Shown here one piece after another: positions 1 through 5,419 of a stretch of 7,059 nt of DNA; the stretch's first letter is position 1; every line of letters begins with the position of its first letter. Location: positions 1 to 7,059 of the forward strand of contig JAAHHL010000352.1 in the NCBI GenBank assembly GCA_010672185.1, in the 5' to 3' direction. The stretch is from Caldora sp. SIO3E6. GTDB lineage: Bacteria; Cyanobacteriota; Cyanobacteriia; Cyanobacteriales; Coleofasciculaceae. A program made the position numbers and the translations under genes. Below the pieces are notes generated by a model. The model was not told the origin of the DNA. It ran no database searches and saw only the letters and a list, made by a program, of their open reading frames with translations.

Positions 1-41
1 TAGCTGCTCCAGTCATTCAGAACAATAACAACAAACTCAAT

Positions 42-102
42 TGTGGAACTGGCATCCTGCCAGTAGGACTGTGGAACTGGCATCCTGCCAGTAAGATTGT
101 GG
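42..102. repeat. 28-base tandem repeat, two and a bit copies
   Basis: Two copies of a 28-base unit begin at 42 and 70, and a third begins at 98 but stops after five bases (tgtgg). The first 24 bases of each full copy are identical and only the last four differ (ggac, then agat). The core contains the small inverted repeat ACTGGCATCCTGCCAGT. The same core appears in inverted orientation at 142-165 and 3470-3493. This is an interspersed cyanobacterial-type repeat with no coding function visible. Confidence 0.85.
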
Positions 103-141
103 TCGGACATCTGGAGTGTTCGCGATCGCTCCTACAACTAT

Positions 142-165
142 GACAGGCAAGATGCCTGTTCCACA
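142..165. repeat. Inverted copy of the upstream repeat core
   Basis: This 24-base stretch is close to the reverse complement of the core units at 42-65 and 70-93, with a few changes (for example gcctgttcc instead of gccagttcc). It lies just inside the left edge of the block that was duplicated with the RTX genes, so its partner is at 3470-3493. Confidence 0.8.
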
Positions 166-227
166 ATGTTGCTCCTGCCAGGTTTTTGTTGAGATATATT
201 AAGAAATTTACCCGATTTTCCTTCCCT

Positions 228-260
228 AACTGCATAACTCGATTTTTGCATCCTTATTTA
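228..260 (+). promoter_or_regulatory. Bipartite promoter-like box upstream of first RTX gene
   Basis: TGCATAAC at 231-238 is followed after 16 bases by TATTTA at 255-260. The conserved half-sites extend slightly to aactgcataact and cc-tattta. The spacing fits a -35/-10 pair, which would put the transcript start near 267, about 58 bases before the ATG. The AAC in the first half-site recalls the AAC of many ECF sigma -35 elements, but that is only an analogy. The same arrangement occurs at 3556-3588 and 5350-5382. Confidence 0.6.
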
Positions 261-266
261 ACAGAT

Positions 267-287
267 ATGGAGGTCAAAAGCCTCTAG
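267..287 (+). promoter_or_regulatory. Conserved leader block with a Shine-Dalgarno-like GGAGGT and six-codon frame
   Basis: GGAGGTCAAAAG at 269-280 is kept exactly before the second RTX gene (3597-3608), and a related form, GAAGTAAAAG, occurs at 5390-5399 before the regulator gene. An ATG at 267 would open a six-codon frame (MEVKSL, stop at 285-287). In the second copy the start is GTG. It lies near the predicted transcript start with no room for its own ribosome binding site, so translation is doubtful. The block may be a regulatory or RNA element rather than a peptide. Confidence 0.35.
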
Positions 288-324
288 CAATATTCGACAG
301 TTGTAGACGATTAGGACAATCATT

Positions 325-2568
325 ATGAATCGCAACTTGCCCACCATTATTAATGGTACTGCTGGGGATGACATCCTGGAAGGGACTCCAGGCATTGATA
401 AGATTGTTGGTTTCGCAGGCAACGATGTTCTTCTCGGAAATGAGGGGCACGATTTTCTGTTTGGCGATGGGGGAGATGATACCCTTTATGGAGGTGAAGG
501 ACATGATTTTCTGCTCGGAGGTATAGGAGAAGACAGCCTCTACGGAGATGATGGCAGTGATAACCTTGATGGCGGTGAAGGGAATGATCGTCTCTATGGG
601 GGTGCTGGTAGTGATATCCTCGTTGGTGGTGACGGGAATGATCTCCTTTATGGCGGTATTGGTGTAGATTACTTCGATGGTGGAGAAGGTAATGATATTG
701 TTTACTTTCGAGGAGAAAACTTTGCTATCACTGCTGACTTGAGTCAAAATCGTGCTACTTATATCAATGATGCAGGAGTGGAAGTTGTTGAAACTTTAAT
801 CAATATTGAGCGTTTAGTTGGCACTGCTTTTGATGATACGCTGATTGGTGATGTCGGTAACAATGTTTTGTACGGTGAAAATGGCAATGATACTCTTCTT
901 GGTGGTGGGGGAAATGACCGACTTATTGGTGGTACTGGTGTAGATTTTTTCGATGGTGGAGCAGGTATTGACACTGTTTACTTTCGAGGTGAAAACTCTG
1001 CTGTTACTGCTGATTTGAGTCAAAGTAGTGCCACTTACATCAATGATGCTGGGGTCGAAATAGTCGAAACTCTGATTAATATTGAAAACTTAGTTGGCAC
1101 AGCTTTCGATGATCAATTGATTGGTGATGCTGGTCACAATGTTTTGTACGGTGAAGATGGCGATGATACTCTTCTTGGTGGTGAGGGAAATGACCGACTT
1201 ATTGGTGGTACTGGCGCAGATTACTTGGACGGTGGCGAAGGTATTGACACTGTTTACTTTCGAGGAGAAAGCTTTGCTATCACTGCTGACTTAAGTCAAG
1301 GTAATGCTAGTTATCTCAATGGTGCTGGGGTCGAAATAGTCAAAACTTTGATTAACATTGAAAACTTAGTTGGCACAGCTTTCGATGATACGCTGATTGG
1401 TGATGCTGGTAACAATGTTTTGTACGGTGAAAATGGCAATGATATTCTTCTTGGTGGTGAGGGAAATGACCGACTTCTTGGTGGCACTGGTGTAGATTTC
1501 TTCGACGGTGGAGCAGGTATTGACACTGTCTATTTTCAAGAAAACTTTGCTGTTACTGCTGATTTGAGTCAAGGTAATGCTACTTATATCAATGATGCTG
1601 GGGTGGAAGTCCTTGAAACTCTGATTAATATTGAAAACTTAGTAGGCACTGCTTTCGATGATCAATTAATTGGTGATGCTGCTAATAATGATCTTCATGG
1701 AAGCGATGGTAATGATATTCTGATTGGGGGAGAAGGGAAAGATCGCTTATTTGGTGGTACTGGGGTAGACTTCTTCGATGGTGGAGCAGGTATTGATATT
1801 GTCTATTTTCAAGAAAACTCTGCTGTTACTGCTGATTTGAGTCAAGGTAGTGCTACTTATATCAATGATGCTGGGGTGGAAGTAGTCGAAACTTTGATTA
1901 ATATTGAAAGCTTAGTAGGAACTGCTTTTAATGATACCCTGATTGGCGATGAGAACAATAATTGGCTGCGAGGGGATGCTGGTATCGACTTCTTCGATGG
2001 TGGTGGGGGAAGTGATACTGCTGACTTTATTAATAAAGAGTTTGCCATTACCGGTGACTTGAATACAGAAACAGTCACTTATACTGACGCAAATGGTAAC
2101 ACTATTGTGGAAACCATTCGCAATATCGAGAATCTTCAGGGGACACGCCTTGACGACTTGCTCCGAGGTAATGCACAGAAAAATTCCCTGCGAGGCAGAG
2201 ATGGTAATGATACCCTCTTTGGTGGTGCTGGTGATGATTTACTCGAAGGTGGTATTGGTGCAGATATCTTTGGTTTCTCCTCCCCTAACCAAGGAATCGA
2301 TACCATCACTGACTTTAACTCTACCCAAGGAGACCTAATTCAAATATCTGCTAACGACTTTGGTGGTGGACTCACTCTCGGTACATTGGATATCGACCAG
2401 TTTACCATCGGTTCAGCAGCTACTCAGGCAAGCGATCGCTTTATCTATAACGATACCACCGGTGCTTTGTTCTTCGACCCTGATGGTACGGGAACTCTGG
2501 CACAAGTGCAGTTGGCTCAACTCTCCGGTGGTGTTGCTCTCAGCAATAATGATATTTTCGTTGTTTAG
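325..2568 (+). CDS. RTX calcium-binding repeat protein with 91-92-residue modules, type I secreted
   Basis: This 747-residue protein is almost entirely RTX repeat and is expected to fold into calcium-loaded beta-rolls outside the cell after type I secretion. Residues 10-114 are nearly continuous GGxGxDxLx nonapeptides. Modules then begin at residues 115, 207, 299, 391, 482 and 555. Each has a DGGxGxDTVYF start, an ITADLSQGxATYINDAG linker, an ETLINIExLVGTAFDD block and further nonapeptides. The C-terminus, from GADIF at 645 to the final NNDIFVV, looks like the usual cyanobacterial RTX secretion end. There is no N-terminal signal peptide, which fits type I export. The ATG at 325 has AGGA at 313-316, eight bases upstream. 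No protease, lipase or adhesin domain was seen. A structural surface or sheath role, as for oscillin in Phormidium, is possible but is inference. Its near paralogue is at 3653-5242. Confidence 0.95.
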   Translation: MNRNLPTIINGTAGDDILEGTPGIDKIVGFAGNDVLLGNEGHDFLFGDGGDDTLYGGEGHDFLLGGIGEDSLYGDDGSDNLDGGEGNDRLYGGAGSDILVGGDGNDLLYGGIGVDYFDGGEGNDIVYFRGENFAITADLSQNRATYINDAGVEVVETLINIERLVGTAFDDTLIGDVGNNVLYGENGNDTLLGGGGNDRLIGGTGVDFFDGGAGIDTVYFRGENSAVTADLSQSSATYINDAGVEIVETLINIENLVGTAFDDQLIGDAGHNVLYGEDGDDTLLGGEGNDRLIGGTGADYLDGGEGIDTVYFRGESFAITADLSQGNASYLNGAGVEIVKTLINIENLVGTAFDDTLIGDAGNNVLYGENGNDILLGGEGNDRLLGGTGVDFFDGGAGIDTVYFQENFAVTADLSQGNATYINDAGVEVLETLINIENLVGTAFDDQLIGDAANNDLHGSDGNDILIGGEGKDRLFGGTGVDFFDGGAGIDIVYFQENSAVTADLSQGSATYINDAGVEVVETLINIESLVGTAFNDTLIGDENNNWLRGDAGIDFFDGGGGSDTADFINKEFAITGDLNTETVTYTDANGNTIVETIRNIENLQGTRLDDLLRGNAQKNSLRGRDGNDTLFGGAGDDLLEGGIGADIFGFSSPNQGIDTITDFNSTQGDLIQISANDFGGGLTLGTLDIDQFTIGSAATQASDRFIYNDTTGALFFDPDGTGTLAQVQLAQLSGGVALSNNDIFVV

Positions 2569-2597
2569 TACCGATGATAAACCCGGTAGATAACCGT

Positions 2598-2630
2598 AGA
2601 TCCCCGACTTCTTGAAGAAGTCGGGGATCT
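2598..2630. terminator. 33-base perfect palindrome after first RTX gene
   Basis: The arms agatccccgacttctt (2598-2613) and its exact complement (2615-2630) are separated by one base, giving a strong hairpin 30 bases after the stop codon. An identical element follows the second RTX gene at 5262-5294. No T-tract follows, so it is not a classical intrinsic terminator. It matches a palindrome type that is dispersed in many cyanobacterial genomes, and may act as an mRNA 3-prime end or just as a repeat. Confidence 0.6.
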
Positions 2631-2653
2631 CAAGCCGTTAGCGATCGCTAAGC

Positions 2654-2659
2654 TATAAT
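2654..2659 (+). promoter_or_regulatory. Possible -10 element before the hicB-like gene
   Basis: A consensus TATAAT lies 44 bases upstream of the ATG at 2704, just after the HIP1 site at 2641-2648. No convincing -35 hexamer is found 16-18 bases further upstream, so the call rests on the -10 alone. Confidence 0.3.
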
Positions 2660-2703
2660 TTGTAGACCATCAGGTCATAGTTCAACCTACAGAAATAATC
2701 AAA

Positions 2704-2886
2704 ATGTCCTATAGAGTCAGCGTGATTATTGAAAAAGACGATGATGGATACTATTCCTATTGTCCTGAGCTCCCAGGGTGTCAAACCCAAGGAGATGATT
2801 TAAATGAAGTTGTATCCAACATTAAAGAAGCAATTGAACTTTATATAGAGACTCTAAATTATCAATGGATAATTGATAATGGATAA
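2704..2886 (+). CDS. HicB-type antitoxin-like protein, C-terminus replaced by repeat
   Basis: The 60-residue product starts MSYRVSVIIEKDDDGYYSYCPELPGCQTQGDDLNEV in pieces recognisable as the HicB fold: a beta strand, a DGYY turn, the CPELPGC motif, then a helix ending EAIELYIETL at about residues 41-50. Small cyanobacterial HicB proteins of this type normally continue for some 10-20 more residues. Here the last eight codons (YQWIIDNG) run into the seven-base array starting at 2868, which also provides the TAA stop. This suggests that the array replaced or interrupted the natural end. No hicA-like toxin is seen on either side, so it is an orphan. HicB proteins normally neutralise HicA, an mRNA-cleaving toxin, and often repress their own operon, but whether this one is active is unknown. 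No good ribosome binding site is visible before the ATG. Confidence 0.8.
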   Translation: MSYRVSVIIEKDDDGYYSYCPELPGCQTQGDDLNEVVSNIKEAIELYIETLNYQWIIDNG

Positions 2887-2923
2887 TTGATAATTGATAA
2901 TTGATAATTGATAATTGATAATT
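2868..2923. repeat. Seven-base tandem array (GATAATT), eight units
   Basis: Eight units of GATAATT run from 2868 to 2923, with one variant (GATAATG at 2875-2881). As seven is not a multiple of three, the array passes through all frames and yields a stop every 21 bases in the hicB frame (2884-2886 and 2905-2907). Short heptamer arrays of this kind (STRR sequences) are known from filamentous cyanobacteria. Confidence 0.9.
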
Positions 2924-3142
2924 GGTTAATTTGGTCTAAGACCTATGACGCTAATTCCAGTGAAATTGATCAAGAATCTAATTATTCAGAAGAGAAACAA
3001 GCTAATCGGTTTCCCCTGAGGGCGTATGCAATCATTGGTGTCAACTTAAGCCTAGACATAGCTGGCTAGTTGGATGACCTAATCCGCCTTGGATTCAAAG
3101 ATACTGTTGGCGAATCGGTATCGGGCCTGACCCCTCCCCAAA

Positions 3143-3165
3143 CCCCTCCCCTCTTAGGGGAGGGG
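3143..3165. repeat. Ten-base-pair C/G-rich hairpin
   Basis: CCCCTCCCCT at 3143-3152 pairs exactly with AGGGGAGGGG at 3156-3165 around a CTT loop. It is the first of two neighbouring hairpins with the same loop (the other is 3176-3200). Such C-rich/G-rich repeats are common between cyanobacterial genes. Confidence 0.8.
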
Positions 3166-3175
3166 CTTTCCGGCT

Positions 3176-3200
3176 CCCCCTTCCCTCTTAGGGAAGGGGG
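3176..3200. repeat. Eleven-base-pair C/G-rich hairpin
   Basis: CCCCCTTCCCT at 3176-3186 pairs exactly with AGGGAAGGGGG at 3190-3200 around a CTT loop. Outside the two hairpins, the C-rich run at 3129-3142 and the G-rich run at 3201-3214 can also pair partly, so the whole stretch from about 3128 to 3215 may form a branched structure. Confidence 0.8.
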
Positions 3201-3331
3201 TTGGGGGGTTAGGTTAAAAATTGATGGACAAAGCGCGAAAAGTCTTGTCTATTCAGCAATTGAACTACGTCAGGGGTAAGATACCCTCTTAATTCGCCAA
3301 CAACATCTTCAAATCCAAGGCTAATAGCTTA

Positions 3332-3387
3332 AGTCCATTGAAATGGACTAAATTTTTCGGTTTTATTTTAGTCATCTAAAGATGACT
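3332..3387. repeat. Two adjacent palindromes (AGTCCATT and AGTCATCT hairpins)
   Basis: AGTCCATT at 3332-3339 pairs with AATGGACT at 3342-3349, and AGTCATCT at 3370-3377 pairs with AGATGACT at 3380-3387. Each has an eight-base-pair stem and a two-base spacer. Both start AGTC and end GACT, which points to related repeat units separated by a T-rich linker. Confidence 0.8.
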
Positions 3388-3431
3388 TGATATCAATTCC
3401 GGCTACATTGGGATAATATTCATTCTGGTTG

Positions 3432-3450
3432 GGGCGCAATGCTTGCGCCC
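3432..3450. repeat. GGGCGCAA / TTGCGCCC palindrome
   Basis: GGGCGCAA at 3432-3439 pairs exactly with TTGCGCCC at 3443-3450 around a TGC loop. It sits immediately before the left edge of the second RTX duplication block at 3458. It belongs to a dispersed cyanobacterial repeat type and has no T-tract. Confidence 0.8.
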
Positions 3451-3457
3451 TAAATGA

Positions 3458-3972
3458 TCCTACAACTATGACAGGCAAGATGCCAGTTCCACAATGTTGC
3501 TCCTGCCAGGTTTTTGTTGAGATATATTAAGAAATTTACCCGATTTTCCTGCCCTAACTGCATAACTCGATTTTTGCATCCCTATTTAACTGATGTGGAG
3601 GTCAAAAGCCTCTAGCAATATTCGACAGTTGTAGACGATTAGGAGAGCCATTATGAATCGCAATTTGCCCACCATTATTAATGGTACTGCTGGGGATGAC
3701 ATCCTAGAAGGGACTCCAGGCATTGATAAGATTGTTGGTTTCGCAGGTAACGATATACTCCTGGGAAATGAGGGGCACGATTTTCTGTTTGGCAATGGGG
3801 GAGATGATACCCTCTATGGAGGGGAGGGACATGATTTTCTGCTCGGAGGTATAGGAGAAGACAGCCTCTACGGAGATGATGGCAGTGATAACCTTGATGG
3901 CGGTAAAGGGAATGATCGTCTCTATGGGGGTGCTGGTAGTGATATCCTCGTTGGTGGTGACGGTAATGACGC
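3458..3972 (+). repeat. Long direct repeat, copy 2 (leader plus RTX N-terminus)
   Basis: This is the second copy of 130-644, collinear and about 96 percent identical by hand count. Differences are scattered and there are no gaps. The protein part differs at only three residues in the first 106 (V35I, D48N, E84K). The left flank is unrelated to that of copy 1 (a palindrome here, a HIP1 site and 28-base repeats there). Confidence 0.9.
3556..3588 (+). promoter_or_regulatory. Bipartite promoter-like box upstream of second RTX gene
   Basis: TGCATAAC at 3559-3566 and TATTTA at 3583-3588 are separated by 16 bases, as before the other two genes. The sequence differs from the first RTX copy at one position inside the box (ccctattta instead of ccttattta) and here matches the regulator copy at 5374-5382 exactly. 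As the leader is a duplicate, this copy adds little independent evidence by itself. Confidence 0.6.
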
Positions 3973-5242
3973 TTTATTTGGTGGTACTGGTGCAGATTAC
4001 TTCGACGGTGGAGAAGGTATTGACACTGTTTACTTTAATGAAAACTTTGCTATCACTGCGGACTTGAGTCAAGGTCGTGCTACCTATATTAATGATGCTG
4101 GGGTCGAAGTAGTCGAGACTTTGATTAATATTGAGCGCCTAGTTGGTACTGCTTTCGATGATATATTGATCGGTGATCAAGGCAATAATTGGCTACAGGG
4201 GAATGCTGGTGTAGATTACTTCGATGGTGGTGAAGGTATTGATACTGTCAACTTTAATGAAAACTTTGCTATCACTGCTGACTTGAGTCAAGGTCGTGCT
4301 ACCTACATTAATGATGCTGGGGTTGAAGTTGTTGAAACCTTAATCAACATTGAGCGTTTATTTGGTACTGATTTCGATGATACGCTTATCGGTGATCAAG
4401 GCAATAATTGGCTGCACGGGAATGCTGGTGCAGATTACTTCGATGGTGGTGAAGGTATTGATACTGTCAACTTTAATGAAAACTTTGCCATCACTGCGGA
4501 CTTGAGTCAAGGTTATGCCACCTATATTAATGATGCTGGGGTCGAAGTTGTTGAAACTTTGATTAATATTGAACGCTTAGTTGGTACTGCTTTCGATGAT
4601 ACACTTATCGGTGATCAAGGCCATAATGTGCTGTGGGGTAATGCTGGTAATGATGTCCTTGATGGTCGTGGTGGTATTGATACTGCTTCCTTCTTTGGTT
4701 TACAAGCAGGAGTTACTGTTAACCTCAACCAGGAAACTGCCACTTTAGTTAATCAGGCGGGTGAATTAGAGGTTGACACCTTAGTAAATATCGAAAACCT
4801 TACGGGCACTAACTTTGATGATCAATTGACTGGTGATGCCGGTAACAATACCTTACGGGGTTTAGATGGAGATGATCTGCTCACTGGCGGTGCTGGTGCA
4901 GATATCTTCAGTTTCGGCTCTTCCAACCCAGGAGCAGGTGAATTTGCCTTTCGCTCTTCCAACCCAGGCATTGATACCATCACAGACTTTAATTCTACCC
5001 AAGGAGACAAAATTAGAGTGTTTGCTAAAGACTTTAGTAGCGGACTTACTATAGGTACATTAGATATCGACCAGTTTACCATCGGTTCCGCAGCTACTAG
5101 GGCAAGCGATCGCTTTATCTATAACGATACCACCGGTGCTTTATTCTTCGACTCTGATGGTACGGGAGTTTTGGCACAAGTTCAGTTGGCTCAACTCTCC
5201 GGTGGTGTTGCTCTCAGCAATAATGATATTTTCGTTGCCTAA
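3653..5242 (+). CDS. RTX calcium-binding repeat protein with 73-residue modules, type I secreted
   Basis: This 529-residue paralogue of the 325-2568 protein shares its N-terminal nonapeptide block (residues 1-106 with three changes) and secretion end. Its modules start at residues 115, 188, 261 and 334, each exactly 73 residues apart, and lack the two extra nonapeptides (VLYGENGNDTLLGGEGND type) seen in the long modules of the first protein. The fourth module is divergent (DGRGGIDTASFFGLQAGVTVNLNQETA). From GADIF at 415 the C-terminal region carries a 12-residue insertion made by a 36-base tandem duplication, and ends SNNDIFVA. AGGAG at 3641-3645, seven bases before the ATG, supports the start. 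Likely secreted by a type I exporter encoded elsewhere and folded outside the cell by calcium. No catalytic domain is visible. Confidence 0.95.
   Translation: MNRNLPTIINGTAGDDILEGTPGIDKIVGFAGNDILLGNEGHDFLFGNGGDDTLYGGEGHDFLLGGIGEDSLYGDDGSDNLDGGKGNDRLYGGAGSDILVGGDGNDALFGGTGADYFDGGEGIDTVYFNENFAITADLSQGRATYINDAGVEVVETLINIERLVGTAFDDILIGDQGNNWLQGNAGVDYFDGGEGIDTVNFNENFAITADLSQGRATYINDAGVEVVETLINIERLFGTDFDDTLIGDQGNNWLHGNAGADYFDGGEGIDTVNFNENFAITADLSQGYATYINDAGVEVVETLINIERLVGTAFDDTLIGDQGHNVLWGNAGNDVLDGRGGIDTASFFGLQAGVTVNLNQETATLVNQAGELEVDTLVNIENLTGTNFDDQLTGDAGNNTLRGLDGDDLLTGGAGADIFSFGSSNPGAGEFAFRSSNPGIDTITDFNSTQGDKIRVFAKDFSSGLTIGTLDIDQFTIGSAATRASDRFIYNDTTGALFFDSDGTGVLAQVQLAQLSGGVALSNNDIFVA
4917..4988 (+). 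repeat. 36-base tandem duplication inside second RTX gene
   Basis: The 16-base string GCTCTTCCAACCCAGG occurs at 4917-4932 and again at 4953-4968, exactly 36 bases apart and in frame. It gives GSSNPGAGEFAF followed by RSSNPGIDTI, where the first RTX protein has a single FSSPNQGIDTI. The insertion lies just before the C-terminal secretion region. Confidence 0.75.
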
Positions 5243-5261
5243 TGCCGCTTAGCTACCGGTA

Positions 5262-5294
5262 AGATCCCCGACTTCTTGAAGAAGTCGGGGATCT
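5262..5294. terminator. 33-base perfect palindrome after second RTX gene
   Basis: This is identical to the element at 2598-2630: 16-base arms around one central base, starting 20 bases after the stop codon. There is no downstream T-tract. It separates the RTX gene from the regulator gene, which has its own promoter-like box at 5350-5382, so the two may be separate transcripts. Confidence 0.6.
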
Positions 5295-5349
5295 GGGGCT
5301 CTCCTGGGATGGGTTAAAATATTGCGTTTTGTAAAGAAAATACCAGACC

Positions 5350-5382
5350 AACTGCATAACTTCCAATTTCCAACCCTATTTA
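5350..5382 (+). promoter_or_regulatory. Bipartite promoter-like box upstream of the sigma-like gene
   Basis: TGCATAAC at 5353-5360 is followed after 16 bases by TATTTA at 5377-5382. Twelve bases (aactgcataact) and nine bases (ccctattta) match the box at 3556-3588 exactly, while the 12 bases between them differ at several positions, and the sequence on both sides is otherwise unlike the RTX leaders. This is the independent copy that makes the box look functional. The predicted transcript start near 5389 leaves a short leader of 30-40 bases. Confidence 0.65.
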
Positions 5383-5419
5383 TCTAATAGAAGTAAAAGT
5401 CGAAAACTAAAATTCTACT

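Larger units (their letters stand above)
130..644 (+). repeat. Long direct repeat, copy 1 (leader plus RTX N-terminus)
   Basis: From 130 to about 644 this sequence matches 3458-3972 without any gap, at a constant offset of 3328 bases. By hand alignment about 21 of 515 positions differ, roughly 96 percent identity. The block covers the whole non-coding leader, the promoter-like box, the ribosome binding site and the first 107 or so codons of the RTX gene. The left edge falls right after a HIP1 site, and the right edge is where the RTX modules start to differ. Confidence 0.9.
3087..3320. repeat. Imperfect inverted repeat enclosing hairpins
   Basis: The 30 bases at 3087-3116 match the reverse complement of 3291-3320 at 25 positions. 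A second matching piece, GGTATC followed by CCCTGAC, continues inward on both arms with a small gap. Between the arms lie two C/G-rich hairpins and about 90 bases of other sequence. The arrangement is like a small non-autonomous element, or two opposed copies of one repeat family. No target-site duplication was identified. Confidence 0.6.
2887..3652. other. Gene-free, repeat-rich interval between hicB-like gene and second RTX gene
   Basis: No convincing gene was found in these 766 bases. They hold the end of the heptamer array, an open stretch of about 54 codons without a start (2908-3069), a long imperfect inverted repeat (3087-3116 with 3291-3320) enclosing two C/G-rich hairpins, three further palindromes at 3332-3349, 3370-3387 and 3432-3450, and the duplicated RTX leader from 3458. 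The + strand open frame at 3070-3279 runs through both hairpins and has a repeat-driven PPQTPPLLGEG composition, so it is not called as a gene. Confidence 0.75.

Noticed and set aside
17..235. Open frame of 72 codons on the minus strand
   Set aside because: It covers the 28-base tandem repeats, their inverted copy and the promoter-like box; its composition comes from the repeats and it matches no family that I recognise.
231..251. Direct repeat TGCAT (231-235 and 247-251) as an operator
   Set aside because: The second TGCAT is missing from the otherwise conserved box before the sigma-like gene, so it is not a shared feature of the three sites.
274..2078. Several minus-strand open frames opposite the first RTX gene
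   Set aside because: They are periodic shadows of the repetitive RTX coding sequence, with low-complexity S/T/I or P/S content.
2868..2923. Possible CRISPR-like array or iteron origin from the regular repeats
   Set aside because: The seven-base units are directly adjacent with no spacers, and no replication or Cas gene is present; a heptamer STRR explains them.
3128..3215. Possible riboswitch or structured ncRNA
   Set aside because: The hairpins are simple C-rich/G-rich palindromes of a common cyanobacterial repeat type, with no conserved riboswitch core that I can recognise and no gene directly downstream.
3070..3279. Open frame of 69 codons on the + strand
   Set aside because: It starts in one arm of an inverted repeat and runs through two C/G-rich hairpins; the PPQTPPLLGEG and FPLREGGWG stretches are products of repeat DNA, and there is no ribosome binding site.
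3586..5082. Minus-strand and out-of-frame + strand open frames over the second RTX gene
   Set aside because: The true frame is clear from the GGxGxDxL repeats; the others mirror the repeat period.
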